Source of the DNA: Bog-473 sp963834405
GTDB taxonomy: Bacteria; Actinomycetota; Acidimicrobiia; Acidimicrobiales; RAAP-2
Length of the DNA stretch: 64,000 bases
Assembly (NCBI GenBank): GCA_963834405.1
Contig: CAWIBX010000002.1
Coordinates: 1-64,000 of the forward strand
Direction of reading: 5' to 3'
The notes under the pieces were generated by a model. The model saw only the letters and a list, made by a program, of their open reading frames with translations, was not told the DNA's origin and ran no database searches. This document shows, piece by piece, positions 36,702 through 47,645 of this stretch; within the stretch, counting starts at the first letter, position 1, and each line of letters begins with the position of its first letter. The position numbers and the translations under genes were made by a program.

Positions 36702-38261
36702 ATGGGTAAGCCCACCGGCTTCATGGAGTTCGGCCGCTCCCTGCCGCGGCGTCGCCCGGTCTCGGTGCGCCTGCGCGACTGGCGCGAGGTGTACGAGCCT
36801 TTCGGGGAGGAGGCCACGAAGGAACAGGGCGCGCGCTGCATGGACTGCGGCATCCCGTTCTGCCACGACGGCTGCCCGCTCGGGAACCTGATCCCCGAAT
36901 GGAACGACCTCGTCTACCGCGACGACTGGCCCGAGGCCATGGAGCGGCTCCAGGCCACCAACAACTTCCCGGAGTTCACGGGGCGGCTGTGCCCGGCACC
37001 CTGCGAGGCGTCGTGCGTGCTCGGCATCAACGAGGACCCGGTGACGATTGAACGGATTGAGTACGAGATCGCGGAGCGGGCCTGGGAGGAGGGCTGGGTG
37101 ACCCCTCAGGTCCCGACCGCGCGCACCGGCAAGACGGTGGCGGTCGTGGGCTCGGGCCCGGCCGGCCTGGCGGCAGCGCAGCAGCTGCAGCGGGCGGGCC
37201 ACGCGGTGACCGTCTTCGAGCGCGGCGAGCGACCGGGTGGCCTCCTGCGTTACGGCATCCCCGAATTCAAGATGGAGAAGGCGGTGCTGGACCGCCGCCT
37301 CGCCCAGATGGCGGCCGAGGGCGTCACGTTCGTGTGCGCGACCGCCGTCGGCGGGCAAGAGGTCGAAGACCCGACGCCGGGGTGGCGCGAGGACCCGCTC
37401 GAGCCCGGAGAGGTGCGCGGTGCGGGTGCGGCCGGCGCGCCGGACGTGCGCGTGCGCCCGGCGGCCGACGTACGGGCCGAGTTCGACGCGCTGGTGCTCG
37501 CCGGCGGCGCCACGCTGCCTCGTGACCTGCCCGTGCCGGGTCGGGAGCTGGACGGCATCCACGTGGCCATGGAGTACCTGAAGCCGTCGAACCTGGTGCG
37601 CGAGGGCAGGCTGGCGGCGTCGCCGATCAGTGCCAAGGGCAAGCGGGTGGTGATCATCGGTGGCGGCGACACGGGCGCGGACTGCCTCGGGACCGCGCAC
37701 CGCCAGGGGGCGCGGTCGGTGCACCAGCTCGAGATCATGGCGGAGCCTCCGCCCGAGCGTGCGGCGGACAACCCCTGGCCGCAGTGGCCGCTCATCCTGC
37801 GGGCCTCCTCGGCCCACGAGGAGGGCGGCGAGCGCCTGTTCTCCATCACGACGACGGAGTTCGCCGGTGACGATTCCGGACGAGTGCGGGGTTTGCGCGG
37901 GCACGAGGTCGAGATGCGCACCGAGGACGGGCGGCCCGTGTTCGAGGAAGTGCCCGGATCGGAGTTCGAGCTCGAATGCGAGCTGGTGCTCCTCGCCATG
38001 GGCTTCCTGGGCACCGAGCGCCGGGGGGCGGTGGCCGAGCTGGGCGTCGAGGTGGGACCGCGCGGGACAGTGATGGCCGACGCGAACTGGATGACGAACG
38101 TGGAGGGCGTGTTCGTGTGCGGCGACCAGACGCGCGGCCAGAGCCTGATCGTGTGGGCTATCGCCGAGGGCCGCTCCTGCGCGGCGGCGGTGGACCGCTG
38201 GCTCATGGGGACGACGTCGCTGCCGGCACCGCTGGTGCCTGGGCAGCTGGCGCTGCGCTGA
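36702..38261 (+). CDS. gltD: Glutamate synthase, small subunit
   Basis: The 519-residue small subunit supplies electrons from NADPH to GltB. Two low-potential cluster motifs are at C46-x2-C49-x4-C54-x3-C58 and in CPAPCEASC, followed by an FAD motif (VAVVGSGPAGLAAAQQL) and an NAD(P)H motif (VVIIGGGDTGADCLGTA). Compared with the usual length (about 480) there is an extra Gly/Pro/Glu-rich segment of roughly 35-40 residues at about 215-255 (GQEVEDPTPGWRED onwards), probably a surface loop. The start ATG 36702 is five bases after gltB. Confidence 0.95.
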   Translation: MGKPTGFMEFGRSLPRRRPVSVRLRDWREVYEPFGEEATKEQGARCMDCGIPFCHDGCPLGNLIPEWNDLVYRDDWPEAMERLQATNNFPEFTGRLCPAPCEASCVLGINEDPVTIERIEYEIAERAWEEGWVTPQVPTARTGKTVAVVGSGPAGLAAAQQLQRAGHAVTVFERGERPGGLLRYGIPEFKMEKAVLDRRLAQMAAEGVTFVCATAVGGQEVEDPTPGWREDPLEPGEVRGAGAAGAPDVRVRPAADVRAEFDALVLAGGATLPRDLPVPGRELDGIHVAMEYLKPSNLVREGRLAASPISAKGKRVVIIGGGDTGADCLGTAHRQGARSVHQLEIMAEPPPERAADNPWPQWPLILRASSAHEEGGERLFSITTTEFAGDDSGRVRGLRGHEVEMRTEDGRPVFEEVPGSEFELECELVLLAMGFLGTERRGAVAELGVEVGPRGTVMADANWMTNVEGVFVCGDQTRGQSLIVWAIAEGRSCAAAVDRWLMGTTSLPAPLVPGQLALR

Positions 38262-38295
38262 GCGGACGGCGCGGCAGCCGATAGCGGACATCGCC

Positions 38296-39111
38296 GTGCC
38301 CCTCACCAAGGCCCACGGGGTCGAGCTCTACTACGAGCGGGCCGGCACGGGGGAGCGGCTGTTGTTCATCTCGGGGACGGGCGCCGACCTGCGCCGCCAG
38401 CCGCGGCTGACGGACAACCCTTCGTTCGCCTCGTTCGAGCTCCTGCAGTACGACCAGCGCGGCTTGGGGCAGTCGGCCGTCCCGGAGGGGCCCTACACCA
38501 TGGCCGACTACGCCAACGACGTCGCGGGATTGCTCGACGCCATGGAGTGGGACGACTGCCTCGTACTGGGCGTGTCGTTCGGCGGCATGGTTGCCCAGGA
38601 GCTGGCCATCCGGCACGCGGCGCGGGTGCGACGGCTCGTCCTGGCCTGCACTTCGGCGGGCGGCAGAGGGGGCGCGTCCTATCCGCTGCACGAACTGGTG
38701 GACCTCCCACGCGAGGAGGGCTTGACGCAGCGACTGCAGCTCATCGACACCCGCTGGGACGCGGCGTGGCAGGAGGCCAACCCCGACACGGTGCGCATGT
38801 TCCGCGAGGGCTTCCGGCTGGGGGAGGGCGCGCAGTCCGGCGGGAGCGGACCGAACGGGCCCTTGCTCCAGTTGGAGGCGCGAAGCCACCACGACACGGC
38901 CGACCGCCTGGGATCGATCCGCTGCCCGACGTTCGTCTGCGGCGGCCGCTACGACGGGATCGCGCCGCCGCCCAACAGCGAATTCCTGGCCCGGTTCATC
39001 CCAGGGGCGCGGCTCGAGCTGTTCGACGGCGGGCACGTCTTCTTCATGCAGGACCCCGCCGCGTTCCCGACGATGCTCGCGTTCCTCGGCAGCGACGACG
39101 GGGCGCCGTAG
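38296..39111 (+). CDS. Alpha/beta hydrolase
   Basis: A 271-residue alpha/beta hydrolase beginning at GTG. The nucleophile elbow is VLGVSFGGMV, the acid is in GGRYDGIAPP and the His is in FDGGHVFFM. This is the 3-oxoadipate enol-lactonase/esterase-like subgroup, but the exact substrate cannot be told. It lies 34 bp after gltD on the same strand and may be read through from that operon. Confidence 0.83.
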   Translation: MPLTKAHGVELYYERAGTGERLLFISGTGADLRRQPRLTDNPSFASFELLQYDQRGLGQSAVPEGPYTMADYANDVAGLLDAMEWDDCLVLGVSFGGMVAQELAIRHAARVRRLVLACTSAGGRGGASYPLHELVDLPREEGLTQRLQLIDTRWDAAWQEANPDTVRMFREGFRLGEGAQSGGSGPNGPLLQLEARSHHDTADRLGSIRCPTFVCGGRYDGIAPPPNSEFLARFIPGARLELFDGGHVFFMQDPAAFPTMLAFLGSDDGAP

Positions 39112-39133
39112 CAGCCCTCGGGGAGCGAACCGC

Positions 39134-42100
39134 TCAGCCCAAACGTTCGAGCAGAGCCGTCGCCTCACGCTCGACGTTGCCGTACCCGCCACCGGCGGCT
39201 ATCTGTCGCGCCTGTCCCGCCAACGTCCGCGCCCGGACGCGATCGTCACGTCGGTCGCGGTCGGCGAGGAGCGCCGCCCAGGCGGCCTGCGTGGTCGAAA
39301 CGAAGATCGGGCATTGGAGGCGTTCGTGTAGCTGCAACGCTTGGCCATACGCCGCGTCCGCCGCGTCGAGTCGGCCGAGGAAGTGCTGGATCCGTCCGAT
39401 GGAGTGTGCCATGACGGGGCTCGTCGAAACCCCGGTCGTGGGGAGGTGATCGGCGAACAGCGTAATCCGCCCGAGGAGGACGTCCGCGGCCTCCGTGTGT
39501 CCGGTACGGATGGCCGAATCGGCCCAGTACGCGTACGTCGTGAGGCAGTTGGTGTCTTCTGGAACCGCGAACCCCGCGGCGTATTCGGCGTCGAGGAGCT
39601 GCCGGCACCGCGGCTCGTCGTCCGCTTCTGCGTATCCGACCGCGAGAACCGCGCGATACACATGAAGCCGAGGCCGGGAGGCGACCGCGTCCTCGAGAAG
39701 TGGGACCAGCTCTGCCATCCGACCCTGGCGCATGCGGATGTTTATGAGTTGCGCGCCATAGATGATCAACGCGTCCTCTTGTCCCGTCTCGAGACCCAAG
39801 TCGAGCGCCTTCGTGGCGAGCTCCTCCGCCTTTTCGAGGTCGCCGTCGACCACGGCCCGCAGGGCGAGGTGGAAGGTGTGGCTCCACTGAAGGTTTGCGT
39901 CGGGCAGCGTCTCGATGATGCCGGCCTTGGTCTGGAGGATCTCGTCAAAACGTTCCCTCTTCGCATGCTCCAGTTCGCATTGCATCAGTGAGTCGAGCGC
40001 GAGGCACTGGAAAAACGGATCACGGAGCTCGTCGGCCAGGGCCAAGGCTTCCGTCATCCAGGCATGGCGCTCCGCCCGCATCGATGGGCAGATGAGGGCA
40101 CGCTGCGCGTAGATCAGCACGTGAAGGGTGGTCGTCGCGTCATCGCAGCTTCGGGCAAGCGCAATCGCCTCTTCGGCCAGAGCGACGCGCTCGGGCAACG
40201 GCTTGCTGTAGATCTGCTCGGCTCCCAAGAGCGCAAGAAGTCGCGCCCGCGTTGCCGGGGCATCGCGCCCGATAGCGGCGAGAGCATGATGAAGCACTTC
40301 GAGCCGTTCCTCGTCGGCGGTGCCGTCCGTCCGGGACTGCCATCCCCGGTTGTTGGCGAGCGCAGCCCGCGCCAACAGCGCGACATCCCCAGCGTGGTCG
40401 GCGGCCCACGCAGCTTGGAGCAGCGTCTCGCGGTAGGCCGGGATGCCCAGCTGGCGCTGCGCGACACCCAGGCCAACGAGCAACTCGGCACGGGTCCTGT
40501 CATCTCCTGCAGCGTCGGCATCGAGGAGCTCGAGGGCCTGGCTGTACCAGCGCAGAGCCTCGGCGGGCGAGAAGGTGGCGAGTGCCCGGGCGCCCGCCTG
40601 ACCTGCATAGGCGACCGCCTTGCCGGCGTCCGACGGGCGCGTCGCCTGGGCCCAGTGGTAGGCCAGTTCACCGACCCGGGGTCCGGGTTCGCCCTGCGTG
40701 AGGTCCTCGAGCGCCGCGGCGACGGCCCGGTGGGCGCGGGCGCGGCGATTGGCCGAAACGTTGTCGTAGAGGGTGCGTTCGATGAGCGCATGGGCGAAGG
40801 TGTAGCCCGCGCCGCGGTCACGCTCGCGGAGCACCTGGGCTTCGACCGCGGCGTCACACAGGTCCACGAGTTGGTCGGCGTCGACGTCCGCTACACGCTC
40901 CAGAAGGTCCAGGTCGAAGTCGCGCCCGATGACCGAGGCCAGGGTGAGTACGCGAGTGGTCTCTTCACCCAGGGAGTGCACCCTCTGCCCGACGACCTCG
41001 CGGATGCTGACGGGCAATCCGGCCGTACGCAGGTCCTCCGCGGCCCGCCAGTGGCCGTCCTCGTCCTGATAGATCGCGCCGGTGGCGGCCAAGTGCCGTA
41101 GCAGCTCACCGACGAAGAACGGGTTGCCGTCCGTCTCGGCCAAGAGGGCGTCGCGCAGCGCGAGGCCGTCGTCCTCCAATTCGTGCCCGGCCATGAGCTC
41201 CAGGAAGTCCATGAGCTCGCTGTCGTCGAGCCCGCGCAATGGCAACCGCGTCACACCCTGTTCACGATGGAGTGCCGCCAGTGCGGCGGCCAATGGGTCG
41301 TCCGGTCCGACGTCAGCGTCCCGGAATGTGCCGACGATCATCACGGACAGGCGCCGGTTGGCCGAGAGAAGGTGACGCAAGAGTTCGACCGTGCCTGCGT
41401 CGGCCCAGTGCAAGTCGTCGAGGAGGACCACGACGGGCGTTCTCTGCGATGCCTTGGACAGGAGGTCGACCACCGCGGCGAAGAACCGGGGCCGGTCAGT
41501 CTCGTCGGATCCCTTCTCGTCGGCGGCCTGCGCCACGGTGCGCCCCCAGATGGCGGGGACGACCCGTCCCAGGACGGTGCCGTACTCGGCAATGTGGGCC
41601 CGGAGCAGATCAATCGGCGCCTGCTCGACCAGGTAACCGAGCGCCTCGGCCCAGGGCTGGTACGGCACGAACAGGTCCTCGTCGCAGCGTCCATAGAGCA
41701 CCGAGGTGCCCTGGTTGGCGGCTCGTTCCGCGAATCGCGCCGCCAACGTGGTCTTGCCGATGCCGGGCTCGCCCGAGAGTAGGACGGCCCGCCGGTCCCC
41801 GGCCTGGGTCTCCTTGAGGGCGACATTGAGCACTTCCATTTCCTGGACGCGTCCGACGTAGCGCGAGCGCGCGATGGAGGCCACCCTCGAAGGCACCGGG
41901 AGAACGGGATTGTCATCTCCGGCCAACGGCTCCCAGTGCACCCGATGCACGGTGACGGGGTCGTCCAGGCCCTTCAGCTCGAGGTCGCCCAGCAGCTCGA
42001 GGTCGAAGCCGCCCCGGGAGCGAGCCAGCAGGCGCACCATGTCCGTCGTGAGAATCTCGCCGCCCTCGGCGCGGGCGCACAGCCTGGAGGCTTCCACGAC

Positions 42101-42433
42101 CGGGAGCCCGAAGTAGTCGCCCTCATCGGCCTCTGCCTCGCCGGCTGCCACGCCGACCCGGATGGTCAGCGGCTCGGCCGACACGGCGCGGGCCGCAATG
42201 GCCTGCTGCATGGCGACGGCGCACGCCAACCCGGCCCCCACCCCGTCGAAGGTCACCATCAGGCCGTCGCCCAGGTTCTTGACCTCCCGGCCACCCGCGT
42301 CCGCGATCGCGGCTCGCAGCAGGCCGAAGTGCTCCCTCCTGAGCTCGTCCGCCGCCGCCTCGCCCAGACGTGAAAGCAGTTCGGTGGAGCCGACCAGGTC
42401 GGTGAAGAGCACCGTGACCGTTTCAGTCGCCAT
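39134..42433 (-). CDS. Class III cyclase-AAA ATPase-TPR regulator (first of a tandem pair)
   Basis: A 1,099-residue STAND-type regulator. Residues 1-165 are a class III nucleotidyl cyclase domain with metal-binding Asp12 (FTDLVGSTE) and Asp56 (GDGLMVTF) and Lys52; the usual Asn before the conserved Arg117 is Val. Residues ~190-500 form a P-loop ATPase with Walker A GEPGIGKTT (221-229) and Walker B LLDDLHWAD. The rest is a TPR-like helical solenoid. No C-terminal LuxR helix-turn-helix is present, unlike related MalT-type proteins. A highly similar gene of the same length precedes it by 86 bp. Start ATG 42433. Confidence 0.92.
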   Translation of the reverse strand: MATETVTVLFTDLVGSTELLSRLGEAAADELRREHFGLLRAAIADAGGREVKNLGDGLMVTFDGVGAGLACAVAMQQAIAARAVSAEPLTIRVGVAAGEAEADEGDYFGLPVVEASRLCARAEGGEILTTDMVRLLARSRGGFDLELLGDLELKGLDDPVTVHRVHWEPLAGDDNPVLPVPSRVASIARSRYVGRVQEMEVLNVALKETQAGDRRAVLLSGEPGIGKTTLAARFAERAANQGTSVLYGRCDEDLFVPYQPWAEALGYLVEQAPIDLLRAHIAEYGTVLGRVVPAIWGRTVAQAADEKGSDETDRPRFFAAVVDLLSKASQRTPVVVLLDDLHWADAGTVELLRHLLSANRRLSVMIVGTFRDADVGPDDPLAAALAALHREQGVTRLPLRGLDDSELMDFLELMAGHELEDDGLALRDALLAETDGNPFFVGELLRHLAATGAIYQDEDGHWRAAEDLRTAGLPVSIREVVGQRVHSLGEETTRVLTLASVIGRDFDLDLLERVADVDADQLVDLCDAAVEAQVLRERDRGAGYTFAHALIERTLYDNVSANRRARAHRAVAAALEDLTQGEPGPRVGELAYHWAQATRPSDAGKAVAYAGQAGARALATFSPAEALRWYSQALELLDADAAGDDRTRAELLVGLGVAQRQLGIPAYRETLLQAAWAADHAGDVALLARAALANNRGWQSRTDGTADEERLEVLHHALAAIGRDAPATRARLLALLGAEQIYSKPLPERVALAEEAIALARSCDDATTTLHVLIYAQRALICPSMRAERHAWMTEALALADELRDPFFQCLALDSLMQCELEHAKRERFDEILQTKAGIIETLPDANLQWSHTFHLALRAVVDGDLEKAEELATKALDLGLETGQEDALIIYGAQLINIRMRQGRMAELVPLLEDAVASRPRLHVYRAVLAVGYAEADDEPRCRQLLDAEYAAGFAVPEDTNCLTTYAYWADSAIRTGHTEAADVLLGRITLFADHLPTTGVSTSPVMAHSIGRIQHFLGRLDAADAAYGQALQLHERLQCPIFVSTTQAAWAALLADRDRRDDRVRARTLAGQARQIAAGGGYGNVEREATALLERLG

Positions 42434-42519
42434 GGGGGTTCCCTCTCGGCAATGAGGGTCTCATTCTGCCAGAAGTGCTTCCCCCCCGTTGCCGGAGCGG
42501 ACCTGGGTACGAGGACTGG

Positions 42520-45500
42520 TCAGCCCAGGCGTTCCAGGACGGCGGCCGCCTCCCGTTCGACGCTGGCGTAGCCGCCCCGGCGGGCAGTCCGCTGCGCCCG
42601 CTCGGCCATGGTGCGGGCCCGCTGGGCGTCGTCGTCTCGGTTGCGGTCGACCAGGAGGTGGGCCCAGGCCGCCTCCGTGAGCGCGACGAACACGGCACAG
42701 CGGAGATTCGCATGCAGCTGGTGGGCCCGGTGGAAGGACGCGTCGGCGTCGGCGTGGCGACCGAGGAGACGCTCCAAGCGTCCCAAGGTGTGGGACACGA
42801 CCGGATCGACGGTGACGTGGGTGGTGACAAGGTGGTCCCGGAACGGCTCGAGCCGAAGGTGGAGCATCTCGGCGGCCGCACGGTGCTCCGTCCGCACCGC
42901 GGCGTCCGCCCAGCAGTACATAGCGCTGGACCACGAGTTGTCGTACGGGACCGCATAGCCGCTTGCGTGTGCCGCATGGAGGAGGCTCCGGCACCGCTCC
43001 AGGTCGCCTGTGTCCGCATAGGCCATGGCGAGCACAGACTGGTACACCCCCTGTCGCGGCATGTCGGCGACCGTTTGTTCGATGAGGGGGATGAGTTCCG
43101 CGAGCCGTCCCTGGCGCACACGGATATTGAGCAACTGCGATCCGTAGATGGTGAAGGCGTCGGGTTGTTCGGCCTCCATGCCCAGGTTCAGCGCATCGGT
43201 GGCCAGGCGCTCGGCCTTGGAGAGATCGCACGCCAGGAGTGCCTGCACGACGGTGTCGTAGGAATGGGTCCACCGCAGACCCGCATCGGGCAACTGCTCC
43301 AGCATTGCTCCGTTGACCGCCAGCTGCTCTTCGAAGGAGTCCCGATCTGCCGCCTCAAGTGCGCAACGGATGAGAAGATGCCCGGCGAGGAACCGCAGCG
43401 CCGGGTTGCCCAGCGTGTCCGTCAAACGAACCGCCTCGGAAATCCAGGCCTGACGCTGCGGAAGCGTCGGGGGAGCGATGACGGACTGGACCGCTCGGAT
43501 CAGCGTTTCGGCGACTGCGCTTTTGTCACCGCTCGCTTGGGCCAGCCCGATTGCCTCTTCGGCGAGCCCGAGGCGCTCGTCGAGCGTCGTCGTATAGATC
43601 TGTTCGGTGCCCGATAGCGCGAGCAGTCGCGACCGAACGCCGGTGGCGCCAGACGGGACGCGCGCCAGCGCTTCGCGCAGCACCGCAAGGCGCTCCTTGT
43701 CCGCCTCGCCGATTCTGGACTGCCAGCCTCGGTTGTTGCTCAGGGCAGCACGGGCCAACAGGTCCACGTCATCGGCCTCGGCCGCCAACCGAGCGGCCTC
43801 CAACAGGGTCACGCGGTAGGCCGCGTTCCCTGCCTGCCGCTGTGCATCGCCGAGATGCAGCAAGAGTCGGGCTCGGGTGTTGACTGCAGCGCTCCGCTCT
43901 CCGTCCAGAAGTTCGAGGGCTTGTGCGTACCAGCGGACGGCCTCGGCGGGGGCCAGTGCGGCGAGGGCACGGGCTCCCGCCTGCTCGGCGTAGGCGGCCG
44001 CTGTGGACGCGTCGCCGCGGCTCGCCGCCTGAGCCCAGTGGTAGGCGAGCTCGCCCACGCGCGGGCCGGGCTCGCCTTTGGTGAGTTCCTCAATGGCCTC
44101 GGCGACCGCGCGGTGGGCCCGAGCGCGCCGGGCCGCCGAGAGGTCGTCATAGAGGGTGTGTGCGATCAGCGCGTGGGCGAAGGTGTAGCCGTTCCCGCGC
44201 TCACGGTCGCGCAGGATCTGAGAGGAGGCCGCACCGTCGCAGAGATCCAACAACCGGTCGTCCGCGACACCCGACACCCGCTCGAGCACGTCAAGGTCGA
44301 AGTCGCGTCCGATGACCGAGGCCAGCGTGAGAACCTGATGGGTCTCGCGCCCGAGGGACCGCACCCGTTGGCCGACGACTTCGCGGATGCTCACGGGGAG
44401 GCCGGCGGTGCGAAGATCGTCGCGGGCCAGCCACCGTCCCGCGTCGTCCTGGTAGATGACCCCCGTGGCGGCGAGGTGGCGGAGCAGCTCTCCGACGAAG
44501 AAGGGATTGCAGTCGGTTTCCGCCGATAGTGCGTCACGGAGGGCCACGCCGTCGGCATCCATTTCGTGACCGGCGTTGAGCTCCAGCAGGTCCAACAATT
44601 CGTCGTCGCCGAGGCCCCGGAGGGGAAGCCTCTCGATTCCCAACTCGCGATGCAGTGCGGCGAGCGCGAGGGCGAGTGGGTCGTCGGCCCCCACGTCGGC
44701 GTCCCGGAAGGCACCGACGACGAGCACATGGAGCGGCCGCTCGGACGAGAGCACGTGACGCATGAGGTCGACCGTCCCGGCGTCCGCCCAATGCAGATCG
44801 TCGAGGAACAGCAGCACCGGCGCGGTCTGGGACACGCGCGCCAAGAGGTCGACGACGGCCGCGAAGAACCGGGGCCGATCCGTCTCTTCGGATCCCTGGT
44901 CCCCTCCGGACTGTCTGACCGCTCGTCCCCAAATGGAGGGAACGACTCGTCCCATCACAGTCCCGTACTCGCTGACATGTGCCTGGACGACGTCACGTGG
45001 CGCCTGTTCGACGAGAGACCCGATCGCCTCCGCCCACGGCTGGTACGGGACGAATGCGTCCTCGTCGCATCTCCCATAGATGACAGACACCCCCGTGGCC
45101 GACGCCTCCGCAGCGAAGCGCGCCGCCAGCGTCGTCTTGCCGATGCCGGGCTCGCCCGACAGGAGCACGGCGCGGCGGTGTCCCATGCAAGCCTCCTTCA
45201 AGGCAGCGTTGAGCACCTCGAGTTCGTGTACCCGGCCGACGTATTGTGCTTGCGCCAGGGACGCGAGGCGCGACGGGACCGGAAGGACCGGGTTGTCGGC
45301 ACTCGCCACCGGGCTCCAGCGCACACGGTGGACGCTCACCGGCTCGGCCAGTCCCTTCAGTTCCAGGTGTCCGACGGATTCGAAATCGAAACCGCCGCGG
45401 GCACGCGCGAGCAGTCGGACCATGTCGCTGGCGAGAATCTCGCCACCCTCACAAAGTGCGCACAGGCGCGCCGCCTCCACGACCGAGATCCCGTAGAAAT

Positions 45501-45818
45501 CGCCGGCGTCGGTCTCCACTTCTCCGACCGCCAGGCCGATGCGCATGGTCACCGTTTCCGTCGAAGGGGGGTCGCAGCGACGGCCTGTTGCATCCCTACG
45601 GCACACGCCAGGCCGGCAGCGACGCCACCGAAGGTCACCATGAGTCCGTCGCCGGTGCTCTTGACCTCGTGACCGCCCGTGTCCGCCACAACGGCACGCA
45701 GCTTCGAAAAATGCTCTCGCCGCACTTGCTCCGCCTTTTCCTCGCCGAGCAGTGAGAACAACTCCGTCGAACCGACCAGGTCGGTGAACAGCACTGTGAC
45801 GGTTTGGGCCGGCGGCAT
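42520..45818 (-). pseudogene. Class III cyclase-AAA ATPase-TPR regulator (second of tandem pair), one-base deletion
   Basis: A paralogue of the 39134-42433 gene with the same domain order: cyclase (MPPAQTVTVLFTDLVGSTEL), Walker A GEPGIGKTT, Walker B LFLDDLHWADA and the TPR-like part. The N-terminal frame from ATG 45818, preceded by GGAAGGAGA, ends about 80 codons in. The rest continues one base out at a six-G run (45571-45576). The span is 3,299 bp; adding one base gives 1,100 codons, exactly the length of the neighbour. Loss of a base from a G run is a common sequencing error as well as a natural mutation. As read, the cyclase domain is disrupted. Confidence 0.9.
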
Positions 45819-45917
45819 TCTCTCCTTCCGCAACAACCGTTTCAGTCTGCCAGAAGCGCGTTTTCGCCGCTCCTGTACCGGAGGCCCCGGCGGCCAACTC
45901 CCCGTAGATTGCCGATT

Positions 45918-47561
45918 ATGGATCTCCCCACGAGCACCCAGTGGCAGGCTCTGGCGGCCCACTTCGAGTCCGTCGGCCGGCAATTCGAGTTGCGACAGCT
46001 CTTCGACGCGGACCTAAGCCGAGCGGAACGTATGACGGCCTCGGCGGGCGACCTCGTCCTCGACTACTCGAAGCAGCGGGCCAACGACGAGACGCTCCGT
46101 CTCCTCATGGACGTGGCCCGAGCGGCGCGGGTGGAGGCACGTCGCGACGCCATGTTCGCCGGCGAGCACATCAACACCACCGAGGACCGGGCCGTGCTGC
46201 ACGTGGCCCTGCGCCTGCCGAAGGACGAGCCCTTGACGGTGGACGGACAGGACGTGACGGCCGACGTCCACGCGGTACTCGACAAGATGGGTGACCTCTC
46301 CGACCGCATCCGCAGCGGCGCCTGGACCGGTGCGACGGGGGAGCGCATCCGGGCAGTGGTCAACATCGGTATCGGCGGGTCGGACCTAGGACCGGCGATG
46401 GCCACCGAAGCACTGGCCGACGAGGCGATGCCGGGACTGACCAGCCGCTTCGTCTCCAACGTTGACCCGGTCGACCTGTACGCCGCCACCCACGACCTCG
46501 ACCCGGCCACCACGCTCTTCGTGGTCAGCTCGAAGACATTCACCACGCTCGAGACGCTGACGAACGCGGCGGCGGCCAGAGCGTGGCTGCTGTCGGGATT
46601 GGGTGCGGCCGCGGGCGACGATGCCGTGGCCAAGCACTTCGTTGCCGTCTCGACGAACACGAAGGGGGTCACCGAGTTCGGGATCGACCCGGCCAACATG
46701 CTCGAGTTCTGGGATTGGGTGGGCGGCCGCTACTCCTACGATTCGGCCATCGGGTTCTCGCTCATGGTGGCGATCGGCCGGGACGCCTTCGACTCCATGC
46801 TCGAGGGCTTCCACACCATTGACGAGCACTTCCGCACGGCGCCCCTGGAGTCGAACCTGCCCGTGATACAGGGGATGCTCAACGTCTGGTACGACAACTT
46901 CTTCGGCGCTCAGACCCACGCGGTGCTGCCCTACAGCCACCGCCTGGCCCGGTTCCCTGCCTACCTGCAGCAGCTCACCATGGAGTCCAACGGGAAATCG
47001 GTGCAGCTCGACGGGTCACCCGTCTGGGGCCAGACCGGCGAGATCTTCTGGGGGGCGCCGGGCACCAACGGACAGCACGCCTTCTACCAGCTGATGCACC
47101 AGGGCACGAAGCTCATCCCAGCCGACTTCCTCGCGTTCGCCGAGGCCACGCACGACAACGGCGACCAGCAGGACCTGCTCGTTGCCAACTGCCTGGCTCA
47201 GACCAAGGTGCTCGCCTTCGGGAAGACGGCCGAGGAGATCGCGGCCGAAGGGACCGCACCCGAACTTGTCCCGCACAAGGTGATGCCGGGCAACCGGCCC
47301 AGCTCGACGATCTTCGCCCCGAAGCTCACGCCGTCGGTGCTGGGCCAGCTGGTGGCCCTCTACGAGCACACGGTGTTCGTCGAGGGGACGATCTGGGGCA
47401 TCGACTCGTTCGACCAATGGGGGGTCGAGCTCGGCAAGGTCATGGCCAAGGAGCTGGCACCCGTGCTGAGCGGGCCGAAGGCCCCCGACCTGTCCGGACA
47501 GGACTCCTCGACGGCCGCTCTGGTGCGGCACTACCGGGCACTGCGGGGCCGTCCAACCTGA
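45918..47561 (+). CDS. pgi: Glucose-6-phosphate isomerase
   Basis: A 547-residue enzyme that interconverts glucose-6-phosphate and fructose-6-phosphate in glycolysis. Family signatures are clear: VVNIGIGGSDLGPAM and VSSKTFTTLETL in the first SIS domain, then WDWVGGRYSYDSAIGFSL and the GEIFWGAPGTNGQHAFYQL segment that carries catalytic residues. Length is normal. The ATG at 45918 is 99 bp from the divergent start of the second cyclase gene, so the two share a promoter region. Stand-alone gene, appears intact. Confidence 0.97.
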   Translation: MDLPTSTQWQALAAHFESVGRQFELRQLFDADLSRAERMTASAGDLVLDYSKQRANDETLRLLMDVARAARVEARRDAMFAGEHINTTEDRAVLHVALRLPKDEPLTVDGQDVTADVHAVLDKMGDLSDRIRSGAWTGATGERIRAVVNIGIGGSDLGPAMATEALADEAMPGLTSRFVSNVDPVDLYAATHDLDPATTLFVVSSKTFTTLETLTNAAAARAWLLSGLGAAAGDDAVAKHFVAVSTNTKGVTEFGIDPANMLEFWDWVGGRYSYDSAIGFSLMVAIGRDAFDSMLEGFHTIDEHFRTAPLESNLPVIQGMLNVWYDNFFGAQTHAVLPYSHRLARFPAYLQQLTMESNGKSVQLDGSPVWGQTGEIFWGAPGTNGQHAFYQLMHQGTKLIPADFLAFAEATHDNGDQQDLLVANCLAQTKVLAFGKTAEEIAAEGTAPELVPHKVMPGNRPSSTIFAPKLTPSVLGQLVALYEHTVFVEGTIWGIDSFDQWGVELGKVMAKELAPVLSGPKAPDLSGQDSSTAALVRHYRALRGRPT

Positions 47562-47645
47562 CACGGTGGTTGCACCCCAGACGCGACACTTGCCCGGATC
47601 ACCAAGGACCATCACCTCGTAACACGAGATAAGGTCTGTCCGATA

